Positions 51,280-60,026 of a stretch of 64,000 bases of DNA are shown here, one piece after another. The stretch covers positions 62,001 to 126,000 of the forward strand of contig NZ_JBQKJT010000006.1 of the NCBI RefSeq assembly GCF_052117125.1, given 5' to 3'. Source of the stretch: Avoscillospira_A sp052117125. GTDB lineage: Bacteria; Bacillota; Clostridia; Oscillospirales; Oscillospiraceae. A program made the translations under genes and the position numbers. How positions within the stretch are numbered: the first letter of the stretch is position 1; each line of letters starts with the position of its first letter. The notes below the pieces were generated by a model. It saw only the letters and a list, made by a program, of their open reading frames with translations. It was not told where the DNA came from and searched no databases.

Positions 51280-52473
51280 ATGAGCAAAGCGATGGAACTG
51301 GCCCAGCACCTGGAAAAGCTGAAGATCAACAACATGTACAAGGACGACTTCTACTGGACCTGGGACAAGACCGACGACGAGATCGACGCTGTCTTCACCG
51401 TGGCCGACGCCCTGCGCGACCTGCGGGAGCGCAACATCTCCACCAAGATTTTCGATTCCGGTCTGGGCATCTCCATTTTCCGCGACAACTCCACCCGTAC
51501 CCGCTTCTCCTTCGCCTCCGCCTGCAACCTGCTGGGCCTGGCCGTTCAGGACCTGGACGAGAAGAAGTCTCAGATCGCCCACGGCGAGACCGTCCGTGAG
51601 ACCGCCAACATGGTCTCCTTCATGGCCGACGTCATCGGCATCCGCGACGACATGTTCATCGGCGAGGGCCACAAGTACCAGAAGACCTTCATGGACGCCG
51701 TGAAGGAAGGCTATTACGACGGCATCCTGGAGCAGCAGCCCACCCTGGTCAACCTCCAGTGCGACGTGGACCATCCCACCCAGGCCATGGCCGATATGCT
51801 GCACGTCATCCACTACTTCGGCGGCGTGGAGAACCTGAAGGGCAAGAAGGTCGCCATGAGCTGGGCCTACTCCCCCTCCTACGGCAAGCCCCTGTCCGTG
51901 CCTCAGGGCATCGTGGGCCTGTTCACCCGCTTCGGTATGGATGTGGTTCTGGCCCATCCCGAGGGCTATGAGATCATGCCCGAGGTGGAGGAGATCGCCA
52001 AGAAGAACGCCGCTGCTTCCGGCGGCAGCTTCTCCAAGACCAACTCCATGGCCGAGGCTTTCAAGGACGCCGACATTGTCTACCCCAAGAGCTGGGCTCC
52101 CTTCGCCGCCATGGAGGAGCGCACCAAGCTGTACGCCGCCGGCGACCAGAAGGGCATTGACGAGCTGGAGAAGAAGCTGCTGGCGCAGAACGCCGAGCAC
52201 AAGGATTGGGCTTGCACCGAAGAGATGATGAAGCTGACGAAGGACGGCAAGGCTCTGTATATGCACTGCCTGCCCGCCGATATCACCGGCCTGTCCTGCA
52301 AGGAAGGCGAAGTCGACAACTCCGTGTTCGACCGCTATCTGGTGCCCCTGTACAAGGAGGCTTCCTACAAGCCGTACATCATCGCCGCCATGATCTTCCT
52401 GGCCAAGGTCAAGGACCCCGTCAAGGCCCTGATGGACCTGGACGCCAAGGGCGAGGCCCGCAAGGAGTTCTAA
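51280..52473 (+). CDS. ygeW: Knotted carbamoyltransferase YgeW
   Basis: This 397-residue transcarbamylase has the carbamoyl-phosphate site FRDNSTRTRFSF (about residues 71-82), second-site DVDHPTQAMADM (HPxQ), and KALYMHCLPADITG in the position of the HCLP motif of the knotted group (YgeW/acetylornithine type). AYSPSYGKP differs from ornithine transcarbamylase. The true substrate of YgeW is not known for certain; working in the phosphorolytic direction it would yield carbamoyl phosphate for the adjacent carbamate kinase. TAGGAGG precedes ATG 51280. Confidence 0.92.
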   Translation: MSKAMELAQHLEKLKINNMYKDDFYWTWDKTDDEIDAVFTVADALRDLRERNISTKIFDSGLGISIFRDNSTRTRFSFASACNLLGLAVQDLDEKKSQIAHGETVRETANMVSFMADVIGIRDDMFIGEGHKYQKTFMDAVKEGYYDGILEQQPTLVNLQCDVDHPTQAMADMLHVIHYFGGVENLKGKKVAMSWAYSPSYGKPLSVPQGIVGLFTRFGMDVVLAHPEGYEIMPEVEEIAKKNAAASGGSFSKTNSMAEAFKDADIVYPKSWAPFAAMEERTKLYAAGDQKGIDELEKKLLAQNAEHKDWACTEEMMKLTKDGKALYMHCLPADITGLSCKEGEVDNSVFDRYLVPLYKEASYKPYIIAAMIFLAKVKDPVKALMDLDAKGEARKEF

Positions 52474-52491
52474 TTCACAAACCAACCAAAT

Positions 52492-52513
52492 CCCGGCGGC
52501 TTCAGCCGCCGGG
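52492..52513 (+). other. Intercistronic hairpin between ygeW and arcC
   Basis: CCCGGCGGC pairs perfectly with GCCGCCGGG around TTCA. There is no T run, so it is more likely an mRNA-stability or processing element than a terminator. Confidence 0.6.
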
Positions 52514-52543
52514 TTCTGAATTAATTGAGGTGTAAGAATAGTT

Positions 52544-53485
52544 ATGGGAAAGCGCATTGTCATCGCCCTGGGCGGCAACGCTCTGGGCAACACCCTGCCG
52601 GAGCAGATGATCGCCGTCAAAGAGACGGCCCGGGCTATCGCCGATCTCATTGAAGACGGAAACGACGTGGTCATCGCCCATGGCAACGGCCCCCAGGTGG
52701 GTATGCTGCAAAAGGCCATGGCCGAGCTGACCCGCTCCGATCCCGAAAAGTACATTCCCTGTCCCCTGTCGGTCTGCGTGGCCATGAGCCAGGGCTACAT
52801 CGGTTACGATCTACAAAACGCCCTGCGGGAAGAACTGCTGGACCGTGGCATTCAAAAAGGCGTGTCCACGGTGCTGACCCAGGTGGAAGTGGACCCCAAA
52901 GACCCGGCATTTGCCCATCCCACCAAGCCCATCGGCGCGTTTATGACCAAGGAAGAAGCCGACAAGCTGGTGGCCGAACGCGGCTATGAGGTCATGGAGG
53001 ACGCCGGCCGCGGCTATCGCCGCGTGGTGGCCTCTCCCCTGCCCCAGTCCATTGTGGAAATCGAGTCCATCCGCGACATGGTGGAGGCCGGTCTGGTGGT
53101 CGTGGCCTGCGGCGGCGGCGGTATTCCCGTCTTCCGCACCGAGGGCCATCACCTCAAGGGCGCCGCTGCCGTCATCGACAAGGATTTCGCGTCCTGCGTC
53201 CTGGCTGAACAGCTCAACGCCGACGCCCTCATCATCCTGACGGCGGTGGAGAAGGTCGCCATCCGCTTCGGCCAGCCCGATCAGGAATGGCTCAGCGAGC
53301 TGACCCCCGCCCAGGCCGAGCAGTACATTGCCGAAGGCCATTTCGCCCCCGGCTCCATGCTGCCCAAGGTCCAGGCCGCCGTCCGCTTCGCCAAGTCGGC
53401 CCCCGGCCGCACAGCTCTCATTACCCTGCTGGATAAGGCACGGGACGGCATCGCCGGTAAAACCGGCACGGCCATTCATCAATAA
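52544..53485 (+). CDS. arcC: Carbamate kinase
   Basis: This 313-residue cytosolic enzyme makes ATP from carbamoyl phosphate and ADP. The amino-acid-kinase fold starts KRIVIALGGNALGN. AHGNGPQVGMLQ, the substrate-lid segment PTKPIGAF, GRGYRRVVASPLPQ and VACGGGGIPV are all typical of carbamate kinases, as is GSMLPKVQAAVRF near the C-terminus. Directly after ygeW, it completes a carbamoyl group to carbamoyl phosphate to ATP, CO2 and NH3 sequence. The gene symbol follows convention; it is not part of an arginine deiminase operon here. Confidence 0.94.
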   Translation: MGKRIVIALGGNALGNTLPEQMIAVKETARAIADLIEDGNDVVIAHGNGPQVGMLQKAMAELTRSDPEKYIPCPLSVCVAMSQGYIGYDLQNALREELLDRGIQKGVSTVLTQVEVDPKDPAFAHPTKPIGAFMTKEEADKLVAERGYEVMEDAGRGYRRVVASPLPQSIVEIESIRDMVEAGLVVVACGGGGIPVFRTEGHHLKGAAAVIDKDFASCVLAEQLNADALIILTAVEKVAIRFGQPDQEWLSELTPAQAEQYIAEGHFAPGSMLPKVQAAVRFAKSAPGRTALITLLDKARDGIAGKTGTAIHQ

Positions 53486-53502
53486 TCTTTGTTATCCCCC
53501 CC

Positions 53503-53543
53503 ACCGGGTGCGTCGCGATGATTTGCGGCGCGCCCGGTTTTTT
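53503..53543 (+). terminator. Terminator after carbamate kinase
   Basis: ACCGGGTGCGTCGC pairs with GCGGCGCGCCCGGT (14 bp including G-T pairs), followed by six T. It separates the catabolic operon from the BmpA-type transporter. Confidence 0.85.
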
Positions 53544-53576
53544 GCGCCCTAAGCGATCCTGACAGCCAAAAAGATA

Positions 53577-53753
53577 AAAGTTTTACTCGATTTTTTTCAA
53601 AAAATCGTGGGGTCCAGGGGCAAAGCCCCGGTCGCCCGCCGCAGCGGGCGAAACCCCTCAAGCGTTCCAAAGCGCCATCCGCAGATGGCGCAATCCCCGG
53701 CCAACGGCCATGGACCACGCCGCCACCCCCACGGGGTGGACGGCGTGGTCCAT
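53577..53753 (+). repeat. Dispersed multi-hairpin element, copy 6
   Basis: It begins 92 bases after the carbamate kinase stop with the terminator half-palindrome (53577-53607), then a GGGGC/GCCCC hairpin. CGCCCGC-CGCA-GCGGGCG (53633-53650) and GCGCCATC-CGCA-GATGGCGC (53672-53691) follow. It ends with a perfect 13-bp distal stem ATGGACCACGCCG/CGGCGTGGTCCAT (53710-53753) with inner CCACCCC/GGGGTGG. Confidence 0.85.
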
Positions 53754-54057
53754 CCACCAGCGCCGTACCAGGTGCCGTCCACCCACGCACCAGAGCAGAT
53801 GCATACCGTGTTACGCGGCGGGAACAAGGCCCCGCCCTATAGGCAGTCCGACCATATTTTCAGGACGGCAACTACGTGCCAACGGCCAGGCGGCCCCGCC
53901 GTTCCTTGACGCCAATGGTATTATGGAATTTTTTGTTATTTTCCATCGCCTTTACCGGTAATTTGGCCGCCACCAAAAAAATATTTTAGTTTTTTCTCCA
54001 TCATCACGCTTTTCCTCGTTCAATCTGCACAAATTCCACTTTTTTCAGGTTGCCATA
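53754..54057. other. Intergenic remainder without recognised content
   Basis: About 300 bases between the repeat element and the BmpA promoter. No ORF with a ribosome site or known RNA was seen. A short TGCCGTCCACC string also occurs after copy 4 (about 45862), so part of this may belong to the repeat family. Confidence 0.5.
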
Positions 54058-54086
54058 TTGTAACTTTGCCGTTTCTCCTGTAAAAT
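54058..54086 (+). promoter_or_regulatory. Promoter of the BmpA-type transporter operon
   Basis: TTGTAA (54058-54063) and TAAAAT (54081-54086) are 17 bases apart. The leader has a small GGGCC/GGCCC hairpin (54128-54141). Confidence 0.55.
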
Positions 54087-54164
54087 AGAGTTGTTCACAG
54101 ATAGGACATATGTCCCGTCTGACCGCCGGGCCTGCTGGCCCATCGTACAACAGGAGGAATGAAA

Positions 54165-55463
54165 ATGAAAAAACTGCTTGCGCTTCTGCTGTCCCTGACC
54201 ATGGTCTTCGGCATGGTCGCCTGCGGCAGCAAGACCGACGCCCCCACCGGCGACACCGCTCAGGAACCCGGCACCACCGAAACCACCGGCGACTCCACCG
54301 GAGAGACCACCGGTATGAGCCCTGAAGAAATCCAGGTGGGTGTAATCCTGCTCCACGATGAGAACTCCGCCTACGACATGGCCCACATTGAGGGCATCAA
54401 GACCGCCTGCACCGAGCTGGGCATTCCCGAAGAGAACGTCACCTACAAGATGAACATTCCTGAGGACGCCACCTGCTACGACATGGCCGCCGATCTGGCC
54501 GACGCCGGCTGTGACATCATCTTCTCCGATTCCTACGGCCATCAGACCCACATGATGCAGGCTGCCGCCGAGTTCCCCGACACCATTTTTGTGGCCTGCA
54601 CCGGCGATCAGGCCGCCGTCTCCGGCATGTCCAACGTCAAGAACATTTTCCCCTATACGTATGAATCCCGGTACGTCTCCGGCGTTGTGGCCGGTATGAA
54701 GCTCAAGGAGCTGCTGGACAACGGCGAAGTCACCGAAGCCAAGGTGGGCTATGTGGGCGCGTTCCCCTACGCCGAAGTGGTTTCCGGCTATACCGCTTTC
54801 CTGCTGGGCATCCAGTCCATCGTGCCTGAGGCCACCATGGAAGTCCAGTACACCAACACCTGGTTTGGCCTGACGGAGGAGGCCGAGGCCGCCAACGTCC
54901 TTATGGACCGCGGCGCCGTCATCATCAGCCAGCACGCCGACTCCACCGGCGCTCCCTCTGCCGTCCAGGCTGCCTGGGAGTCCGGCAAGCCCGTCTACAG
55001 TGTGGGCTATAACATTGACATGCAGGCCGCCGCGCCCGATGCCGCTCTGACCTCCGCCCAGAACGTCTGGTCCGTCCTCTACAAGCACACGCTGGAAACC
55101 TTCCTGGCCGGTGAGGAAATCCCCGCCGACTTCGCCTGCGGCTACGCCGACGGCGCCCAGTCCATCTCCGCCCTGGGCAAGAACTGCGCCGAGGGCACCC
55201 AGGAGGCCGTGGACGCCGCCTGGGCCGGTCTGAAGGATGGCTCCCTCCACATCTTCGACACCAGCAAATTCACCGTGGACGGCGAGACCGTCACCACCGC
55301 TCCCTTCGACCTGTCCATTGTGGACTTTGTCACCGGCAACGTCATCTATGAAGGCGACACCGTGGAGTGCATCAAGGACGGCTACTTTGAGGAATCCGTC
55401 CACCGTGCGGCCCCGTACTTCTCCCTGCGTATCGACGGCATCACCGAACTGAATGCACAGTAA
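54165..55463 (+). CDS. BMP-family substrate-binding lipoprotein (nucleoside-type ABC importer)
   Basis: This 432-residue lipoprotein has the signal MKKLLALLLSLTMVFGMVAC ending in lipobox GMVAC, and a Thr/Gly-rich linker to about residue 55. The BmpA/PnrA fold shows VGVILLHDENSAYDMAHIEGIKTA, DIIFSDSYGHQTHMMQAAAEFP, KVGYVGAFPYAEVVSGYTAFLLG and GKPVYSVGYNIDMQ. Known relatives bind purine nucleosides or other purines. The second ATG (54165) is chosen because the first (54159) is only one base from the AGGAGG site. Confidence 0.92.
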   Translation: MKKLLALLLSLTMVFGMVACGSKTDAPTGDTAQEPGTTETTGDSTGETTGMSPEEIQVGVILLHDENSAYDMAHIEGIKTACTELGIPEENVTYKMNIPEDATCYDMAADLADAGCDIIFSDSYGHQTHMMQAAAEFPDTIFVACTGDQAAVSGMSNVKNIFPYTYESRYVSGVVAGMKLKELLDNGEVTEAKVGYVGAFPYAEVVSGYTAFLLGIQSIVPEATMEVQYTNTWFGLTEEAEAANVLMDRGAVIISQHADSTGAPSAVQAAWESGKPVYSVGYNIDMQAAAPDAALTSAQNVWSVLYKHTLETFLAGEEIPADFACGYADGAQSISALGKNCAEGTQEAVDAAWAGLKDGSLHIFDTSKFTVDGETVTTAPFDLSIVDFVTGNVIYEGDTVECIKDGYFEESVHRAAPYFSLRIDGITELNAQ

Positions 55464-55532
55464 TCTCTGAAACACCAGCCGCAAGGGGGGCATTTGCCCC
55501 CCTTTGTGATACCTGCAGAAAGGGTGATTTGT

Positions 55533-57080
55533 TTGGCTATGGAATACGCCGTGGAGCTGCGCGGCGTCACCAAAACCTTTGGCCCCGTGGTGGCCAACGA
55601 CCGGGTGGATTTACAGATCCGCCGGGGCGAAATTCTGTCCCTGCTGGGCGAGAACGGCAGCGGTAAGACAACGCTGATGAACATGCTTTCCGGCATCTAC
55701 TACCCCGATGCCGGTGAGATTCTGGTAAACGGCAAGGCGGTGACCATCCATTCCCCCAAGGACGCCTTTGATCTGGGCATCGGTATGATTCACCAGCACT
55801 TCAAGCTGGTGGATGTGCTGACGGCCACGGAAAACATCGTCCTGGGCCTCAAGGAGCCGGGCCGCCTCGATCTCAAAGCCGCCGCCCGGCGCATCCGGGA
55901 AATCTGCGACAAGTACGGTTTTGCCGTGGACCCGGAAAAGAAAATCTACGACATGTCCGTATCGGAAAAGCAGACGGTGGAAATCGTCAAGGTGCTGTAC
56001 CGCGGCGCCAATATTCTGATTCTTGACGAGCCCACTGCCGTTCTGACCCCGCAGGAGACGGCCCGGCTCTTTGCCGTGCTGCGCAATATGAAAGCCGACG
56101 GCAAATCCATTGTTATCATCACCCACAAGCTCCACGAAGTCATGGAGATTTCCGACCGGGTGGCGGTGCTCCGCAAGGGCGCTTATGTGGGTGATGTAGC
56201 CACCTGTGACACGGACCCCCAAAAACTCACCGACATGATGGTGGGCCACGCCGTGACGCTGAATATCGACCGGCCCGAACCCAAGGAACGCATCAAGCGT
56301 TTGGAAATCCGTGGCCTGACGGTCCGGAACCAGTACGGCGTCAAGGCGCTGGACGACGTGACCTTCGACGTCTACGGCGGCGAAATCCTGGGGATTGCCG
56401 GTATCTCCGGCTGCGGCCAGAAGGAGCTGTTGGAATCCATCGCGGGATTGCAGCGCATTGAGACCGGCTCCATCCGCTACTTCCCCGCCGACGACGGCAG
56501 TCAGATGGAAAAAGAACTGGTGGGCATGAGCCCTCTGGCCATCAAAAAGGCCGGTGTGGCATTGTCCTTTGTTCCCGAAGACCGGCTGGGCATGGGTCTG
56601 GTGGGCTCCATGGGCATGACCGACAATATGATGCTCCGCAGCTACCGCAAGGGCCTGCCCATTTTCACCAACCGCCGGGACCCCAAAAAACTGGCCGAAC
56701 AGGTCCGGGAGCAGCTGGAAGTGGTGACCCCCGGCGTCAATACGCCGGTTCGCCGCCTGTCCGGCGGCAACGTCCAAAAGGTGCTGGTGGGCCGCGAAAT
56801 CGCCGCCGCCCCCAAAGTCCTGATGACAGCCTACGCCGTCCGGGGCCTCGATATCAACACGTCCTATACCATTTATAATCTGCTGACGGCGCAGAAGATG
56901 GAGGGCGTGGCCGTGGTCTATGTGGGCGAGGACCTGGACGTGCTGCTGGAGCTGTGCGACCGGATTCTGGTCCTGTGCTCCGGCAAGGTCAACGGCATTC
57001 TGGACGGCCGCACCACCACCAAGGAGGAAGTGGGTCTCCGCATGACCAATTTACAGGAAAAGGAGGGTGCTGCACAATGA
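55533..57080 (+). CDS. Nucleoside/sugar-type ABC transporter ATP-binding protein (two ABC domains)
   Basis: This 515-residue double ATPase has its first domain (residues 1-235) with Walker A GENGSGKTTL, signature-like MSVSEKQTVE and Walker B LILDEPTAVLT. The second domain (250-510) has a degenerate Walker A GISGCGQKELL, signature LSGGNVQKVL and Walker B-like VLMTAYAVRGLD. One good and one degenerate nucleotide site is usual for BmpA-linked importers (YufO/NupO type). TTG 55533 sits 8 bases from AAAGGG; ATG 55539 is the alternative start. The stop overlaps the first permease (ATGA). Confidence 0.92.
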   Translation: MAMEYAVELRGVTKTFGPVVANDRVDLQIRRGEILSLLGENGSGKTTLMNMLSGIYYPDAGEILVNGKAVTIHSPKDAFDLGIGMIHQHFKLVDVLTATENIVLGLKEPGRLDLKAAARRIREICDKYGFAVDPEKKIYDMSVSEKQTVEIVKVLYRGANILILDEPTAVLTPQETARLFAVLRNMKADGKSIVIITHKLHEVMEISDRVAVLRKGAYVGDVATCDTDPQKLTDMMVGHAVTLNIDRPEPKERIKRLEIRGLTVRNQYGVKALDDVTFDVYGGEILGIAGISGCGQKELLESIAGLQRIETGSIRYFPADDGSQMEKELVGMSPLAIKKAGVALSFVPEDRLGMGLVGSMGMTDNMMLRSYRKGLPIFTNRRDPKKLAEQVREQLEVVTPGVNTPVRRLSGGNVQKVLVGREIAAAPKVLMTAYAVRGLDINTSYTIYNLLTAQKMEGVAVVYVGEDLDVLLELCDRILVLCSGKVNGILDGRTTTKEEVGLRMTNLQEKEGAAQ

Positions 57081-58186
57081 GTTCTCCCGCCATCCATACG
57101 GCCCCCCTGGTGCGCATTGCCAAGCGGGACGGCATCGCCCTCTGGAAAAGCTGTCTCATTCGGCTGGCCGCCGTGTTTCTGGCCCTGGTCCTCAGCGGCC
57201 TGTTCATCTACTCCCTGACGAAGCTGAACCCCGTGGATGTCTACAAGGCCATGTATGACGGCGCGTTCGGCACCTCCCGCCGGACCTGGATCACAGTCCG
57301 GGAGGTTATGACGCTGCTGTGCATCGCCATCGGTCTGGCTCCGGCCTTTAAAATGCGGTTCTGGAACATCGGCGCAGAAGGTCAGGTCCTCATCGGCGGC
57401 ATTGTCACCGCCGGTATGATGATCCACCTGGGCAACACCATGCCCACGCCGCTGCTGCTTGTGGTCATGGGTGTGGCCAGTCTGGCCGCCGGCGCTGTGT
57501 GGGGTCTGATTCCCGCCCTGTTCAAGGCCCGCTGGAACACCAACGAGACGCTGTTCACCCTGATGCTCAACTATGTGGCCATTCAGCTGACCAGCTATTG
57601 CGTCTCCCTGTGGGAAAATCCCTACGGCTCCAATGTGGTGGGCCAGATCAACCAGCAGACCCGCTCCGGCTGGTTCCCGGAGCTCTTCGGCATCAGCTGC
57701 GGCCTCAATGTGCTGCTGGTGCTGGTGCTGACCGTGGGCATGTACATCTATCTGCGCTACTCCAAGCAGGGCTATGAGATCGCCGTTTTGGGCGAAAGCG
57801 TCAACACGGCCCGGTACGCCGGCATCAAGCCCTCCAAGGTCATCGTCCGCACCATGATCCTCTCCGGCGCCATCTGCGGTCTGGCCGGATTCATCGCCGT
57901 GGCCGGCGCGGACCACACCATCTCCGTGGACACCGCCGGCGGACGGGGCTTTACGGCCATCATCGTGGCCTGGATCGCCAAGTTCAACACCTTTGTCATG
58001 TTGTTGATCTCTCTGCTGCTGGTGTTTTTGCAGCAGGGCGCCATTGAGATCGCCTCTCAGTTCGGTCTCAACGACTTCGCCGCCAACGTCATCACCGGCA
58101 TCATTCTGTTCTGCATCATCGGCAGCGAATTCTTTATCAATTACCGTCTGATTCCCCGCAGCGGAAAGGAGGCCAAGGGCGCATGA
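57077..58186 (+). CDS. Nucleoside-type ABC transporter permease 1 (BPD_transp_2)
   Basis: This 369-residue permease is YufP/NupP-like. A hydrophilic N-terminus of about 25 residues precedes a helix at about 26-48. Nine or ten helices follow, with FKMRFWNIGAEGQVLIGGIV and KQGYEIAVLGESVNTARYAGI as family landmarks. The longer N-terminal loop KLNPVDVYKAMYDGAFG is also typical. It forms the pore with the next gene. Both ends overlap neighbours by 4 bases. Confidence 0.9.
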   Translation: MSSPAIHTAPLVRIAKRDGIALWKSCLIRLAAVFLALVLSGLFIYSLTKLNPVDVYKAMYDGAFGTSRRTWITVREVMTLLCIAIGLAPAFKMRFWNIGAEGQVLIGGIVTAGMMIHLGNTMPTPLLLVVMGVASLAAGAVWGLIPALFKARWNTNETLFTLMLNYVAIQLTSYCVSLWENPYGSNVVGQINQQTRSGWFPELFGISCGLNVLLVLVLTVGMYIYLRYSKQGYEIAVLGESVNTARYAGIKPSKVIVRTMILSGAICGLAGFIAVAGADHTISVDTAGGRGFTAIIVAWIAKFNTFVMLLISLLLVFLQQGAIEIASQFGLNDFAANVITGIILFCIIGSEFFINYRLIPRSGKEAKGA

Positions 58187-59169
58187 CGATTTTCAGCAGT
58201 CAGCTTTTCATGTCCGCCATCATCTTCGGCACCGTCATTCTCTACGGCGCGTTGGGTGAAATTCTGGCGGAGAAGTCCGGCAACCTGAACCTGGGCGTCC
58301 CCGGCATTATGTATTTGGGCGCCATCGCCGGTCTGGCCGGTGCGTTCTTCTATGAGATGTCCACCCCGGACCCCAACGGCTTCCTCTGTCTGGTGATCTC
58401 TCTGATCTTCGCCTTCGGCGCTTCCTGCCTGGGCGGTCTCCTCTACAGCTTTCTGACCATCACCCTGCGGGTCAACCAGAATGTCACCGGCCTGACGCTG
58501 ACCATCTTCGGCGGCGGCATCGCCAATTTCTTTGGCGGCGCATTGAACACCCTGGCCGGTGGTGTGGGTCAGATTTCCGTGGCCTCCACCTCCGCCGTCT
58601 ACCGGGCCAGCCTGCCCTTTGCCAACGACCTAGGCGCTTTCGGCAAGGTAATTCTGGGCCATGGCTTCCTGGTCTATGTGGCCCTGGTTCTGGCCGTCTG
58701 TATGGCCTGGTTCCTCAACCGCACCCGCACGGGCCTGAATCTGCGGGCTGTGGGTGAAAATCCCGCCACCGCCGACGCCGCCGGTATCAACGTCACCCGC
58801 TACAAGTATGTGGCCACCTGCCTGGGCGCTGGCATTTCCGGCCTGGGCGGTCTCTACTACACCATGGATTACGTCAAGGGCACCTGGGCCAGCGACGGCA
58901 CCATCGAGTCCCTGGGCTGGCTGGCCGTGGCCCTGGTGATCTTCGCCACCTGGAAACCGCTCAATGTCATCTGGGGCGCGTATCTGTTTGGCTATCTCCG
59001 TTGGCTCTACAACTACATCGAAGGTCTGGGACGCAGCTCCCAGGAGATTTTCAAGATGATTCCCTATATCGTCACCATCGTTGTTCTGATTCTCGTCAGC
59101 ATCCGCAAAAAGCGGGAAAATCAGCCGCCGGCCTCCCTGGGCCTCAGCTATTTCCGAGAAGAACGATGA
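58183..59169 (+). CDS. Nucleoside-type ABC transporter permease 2 (BPD_transp_2)
   Basis: This 328-residue permease is YufQ/NupQ-like, with about nine helices. It has GEILAEKSGNLNLGVPGIMYLGAIAGLAG near the N-terminus and TGLNLRAVGENPATADAAGINV in the cytoplasmic loop, both highly typical. It is the final gene of the four-gene importer, followed by a terminator hairpin. A nucleoside, purine or related ureide is the probable cargo, judging from family and from the upstream catabolic operon. Confidence 0.9.
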   Translation: MTIFSSQLFMSAIIFGTVILYGALGEILAEKSGNLNLGVPGIMYLGAIAGLAGAFFYEMSTPDPNGFLCLVISLIFAFGASCLGGLLYSFLTITLRVNQNVTGLTLTIFGGGIANFFGGALNTLAGGVGQISVASTSAVYRASLPFANDLGAFGKVILGHGFLVYVALVLAVCMAWFLNRTRTGLNLRAVGENPATADAAGINVTRYKYVATCLGAGISGLGGLYYTMDYVKGTWASDGTIESLGWLAVALVIFATWKPLNVIWGAYLFGYLRWLYNYIEGLGRSSQEIFKMIPYIVTIVVLILVSIRKKRENQPPASLGLSYFREER

Positions 59170-59172
59170 AAA

Positions 59173-59216
59173 AGGCCCGTTGCAGAATCAAACGTTCTGC
59201 AACGGGCTTCTCCTTG
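59173..59216 (+). terminator. Terminator after the BmpA-type operon
   Basis: GCCCGTTGCAGAA (59175-59187) pairs perfectly with TTCTGCAACGGGC (59195-59207), followed by TTCTCCTT. The core GTTGCAGAA/TTCTGCAAC recurs in inverted orientation at 60700-60727, the other edge of the AT-rich island. Confidence 0.75.
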
Positions 59217-59275
59217 TAGGTGTCTATTGCGTTTTGTTGTGTACCGGGCTGATGAGTAGGAAGGATATATAAAGT

Positions 59276-59779
59276 TTATTCCTCTGTAAATAGGTACGGT
59301 ACTCCTCTCCAGGTCAGTTCGGGCATTTTGTCTACTTTCTCAAAATAAATATAAATGGTCTGATTATCTCCCCAATATCCTGACTCCGGCATACGGGTAC
59401 ATACTGCAATGCTATAAAAACCATCCTCCAGGGGAATCACTTGATCTTGCGGAAAGTTGGTAGTCCACCGAGAAGTCCAGAACATATCACAGAATTGCAC
59501 AGATCCGCCTTGCACATCTAGCCCTAATCTTGCCGAAATAGGAAATTGTTCCATAATATCAGCAGTGGGTTGACCAGTTAAGAAATGCAAAATAAAATCT
59601 CCGCCACTTCCAGTGCAAAACGCTGTAATATCTCCCTTTCTGATATGCGCTGAAATTTGCTGCGGAGCGTCAAACTCGTTCGTCAGAAAATCGCTTCCCG
59701 GTTCAACATACTCCATTGTTTTTGCCGAAAACAATACAATTCCCATGCCATCAATCGTTAAATGAACTGTTTTATTCAT
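59276..59779 (-). CDS. Immunity-like protein of unknown family (AT-rich island, gene 1)
   Basis: This 167-residue acidic soluble protein has sequence such as YVEPGSDFLTNEFDAP, QPTADIMEQFPISARLGLDVQGG and DGFYSIAVCTRMPESGYWGDNQTIYIYFEKVDKMPEL. It resembles small stand-alone immunity proteins of polymorphic toxin systems (single-domain, acidic, many aromatic residues), but I cannot name the family with certainty. AT-rich codon use (ATA, TTA, AGA) differs from its neighbours. GGAGAAA precedes the ATG. No toxin gene is adjacent. Confidence 0.65.
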   Translation of the reverse strand: MNKTVHLTIDGMGIVLFSAKTMEYVEPGSDFLTNEFDAPQQISAHIRKGDITAFCTGSGGDFILHFLTGQPTADIMEQFPISARLGLDVQGGSVQFCDMFWTSRWTTNFPQDQVIPLEDGFYSIAVCTRMPESGYWGDNQTIYIYFEKVDKMPELTWRGVPYLFTEE

Positions 59780-59835
59780 ATCTACATTTCTCCTATCCCA
59801 GTTTTGGCTTTTAACTTTGCTTTTGAAGACAGTCC

Positions 59836-59900
59836 AGTATAAGATTGTGAACCAATCTACATCCCTTTGGCCTGTGAGCGGTATTGCCTGCCCCAGGCCG
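59836..59900 (-). repeat. Island repeat A upstream of immunity-like gene 1
   Basis: Contains AGTATAAGATTGTGAAC and GGTATTGCCTGCCCC. It aligns with repeat B (60619-60680) in the same orientation and at the same place relative to its gene, about 55 bases upstream of the start codon. Confidence 0.65.
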
Positions 59901-59987
59901 CTTACATATTTTCATTATAGTTGGTCTTGCGATTTTCTTCAATCCTGCTTTTGGGGCTTGGGTGTTTCTATCAGCCTGTCAACATAG

Positions 59988-60022
59988 CAAGAGGGCAGTC
60001 GATTTCTCGGCTGCCCTAATAA
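59988..60022 (-). terminator. Probable terminator of immunity-like gene 2
   Basis: On the minus strand AGGGCAGCCGA pairs with TCGACTGCCCT (one mismatch) around GAAA, just after the stop of the 60027 gene. The following T content is weak (CTTGCT). Confidence 0.5.
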
Positions 60023-60026
60023 CAGT

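Noticed and set aside
51037..52785. A 582-codon frame on the minus strand
   Set aside because: It is antisense to ygeW and arcC; composition is that of a shadow frame.
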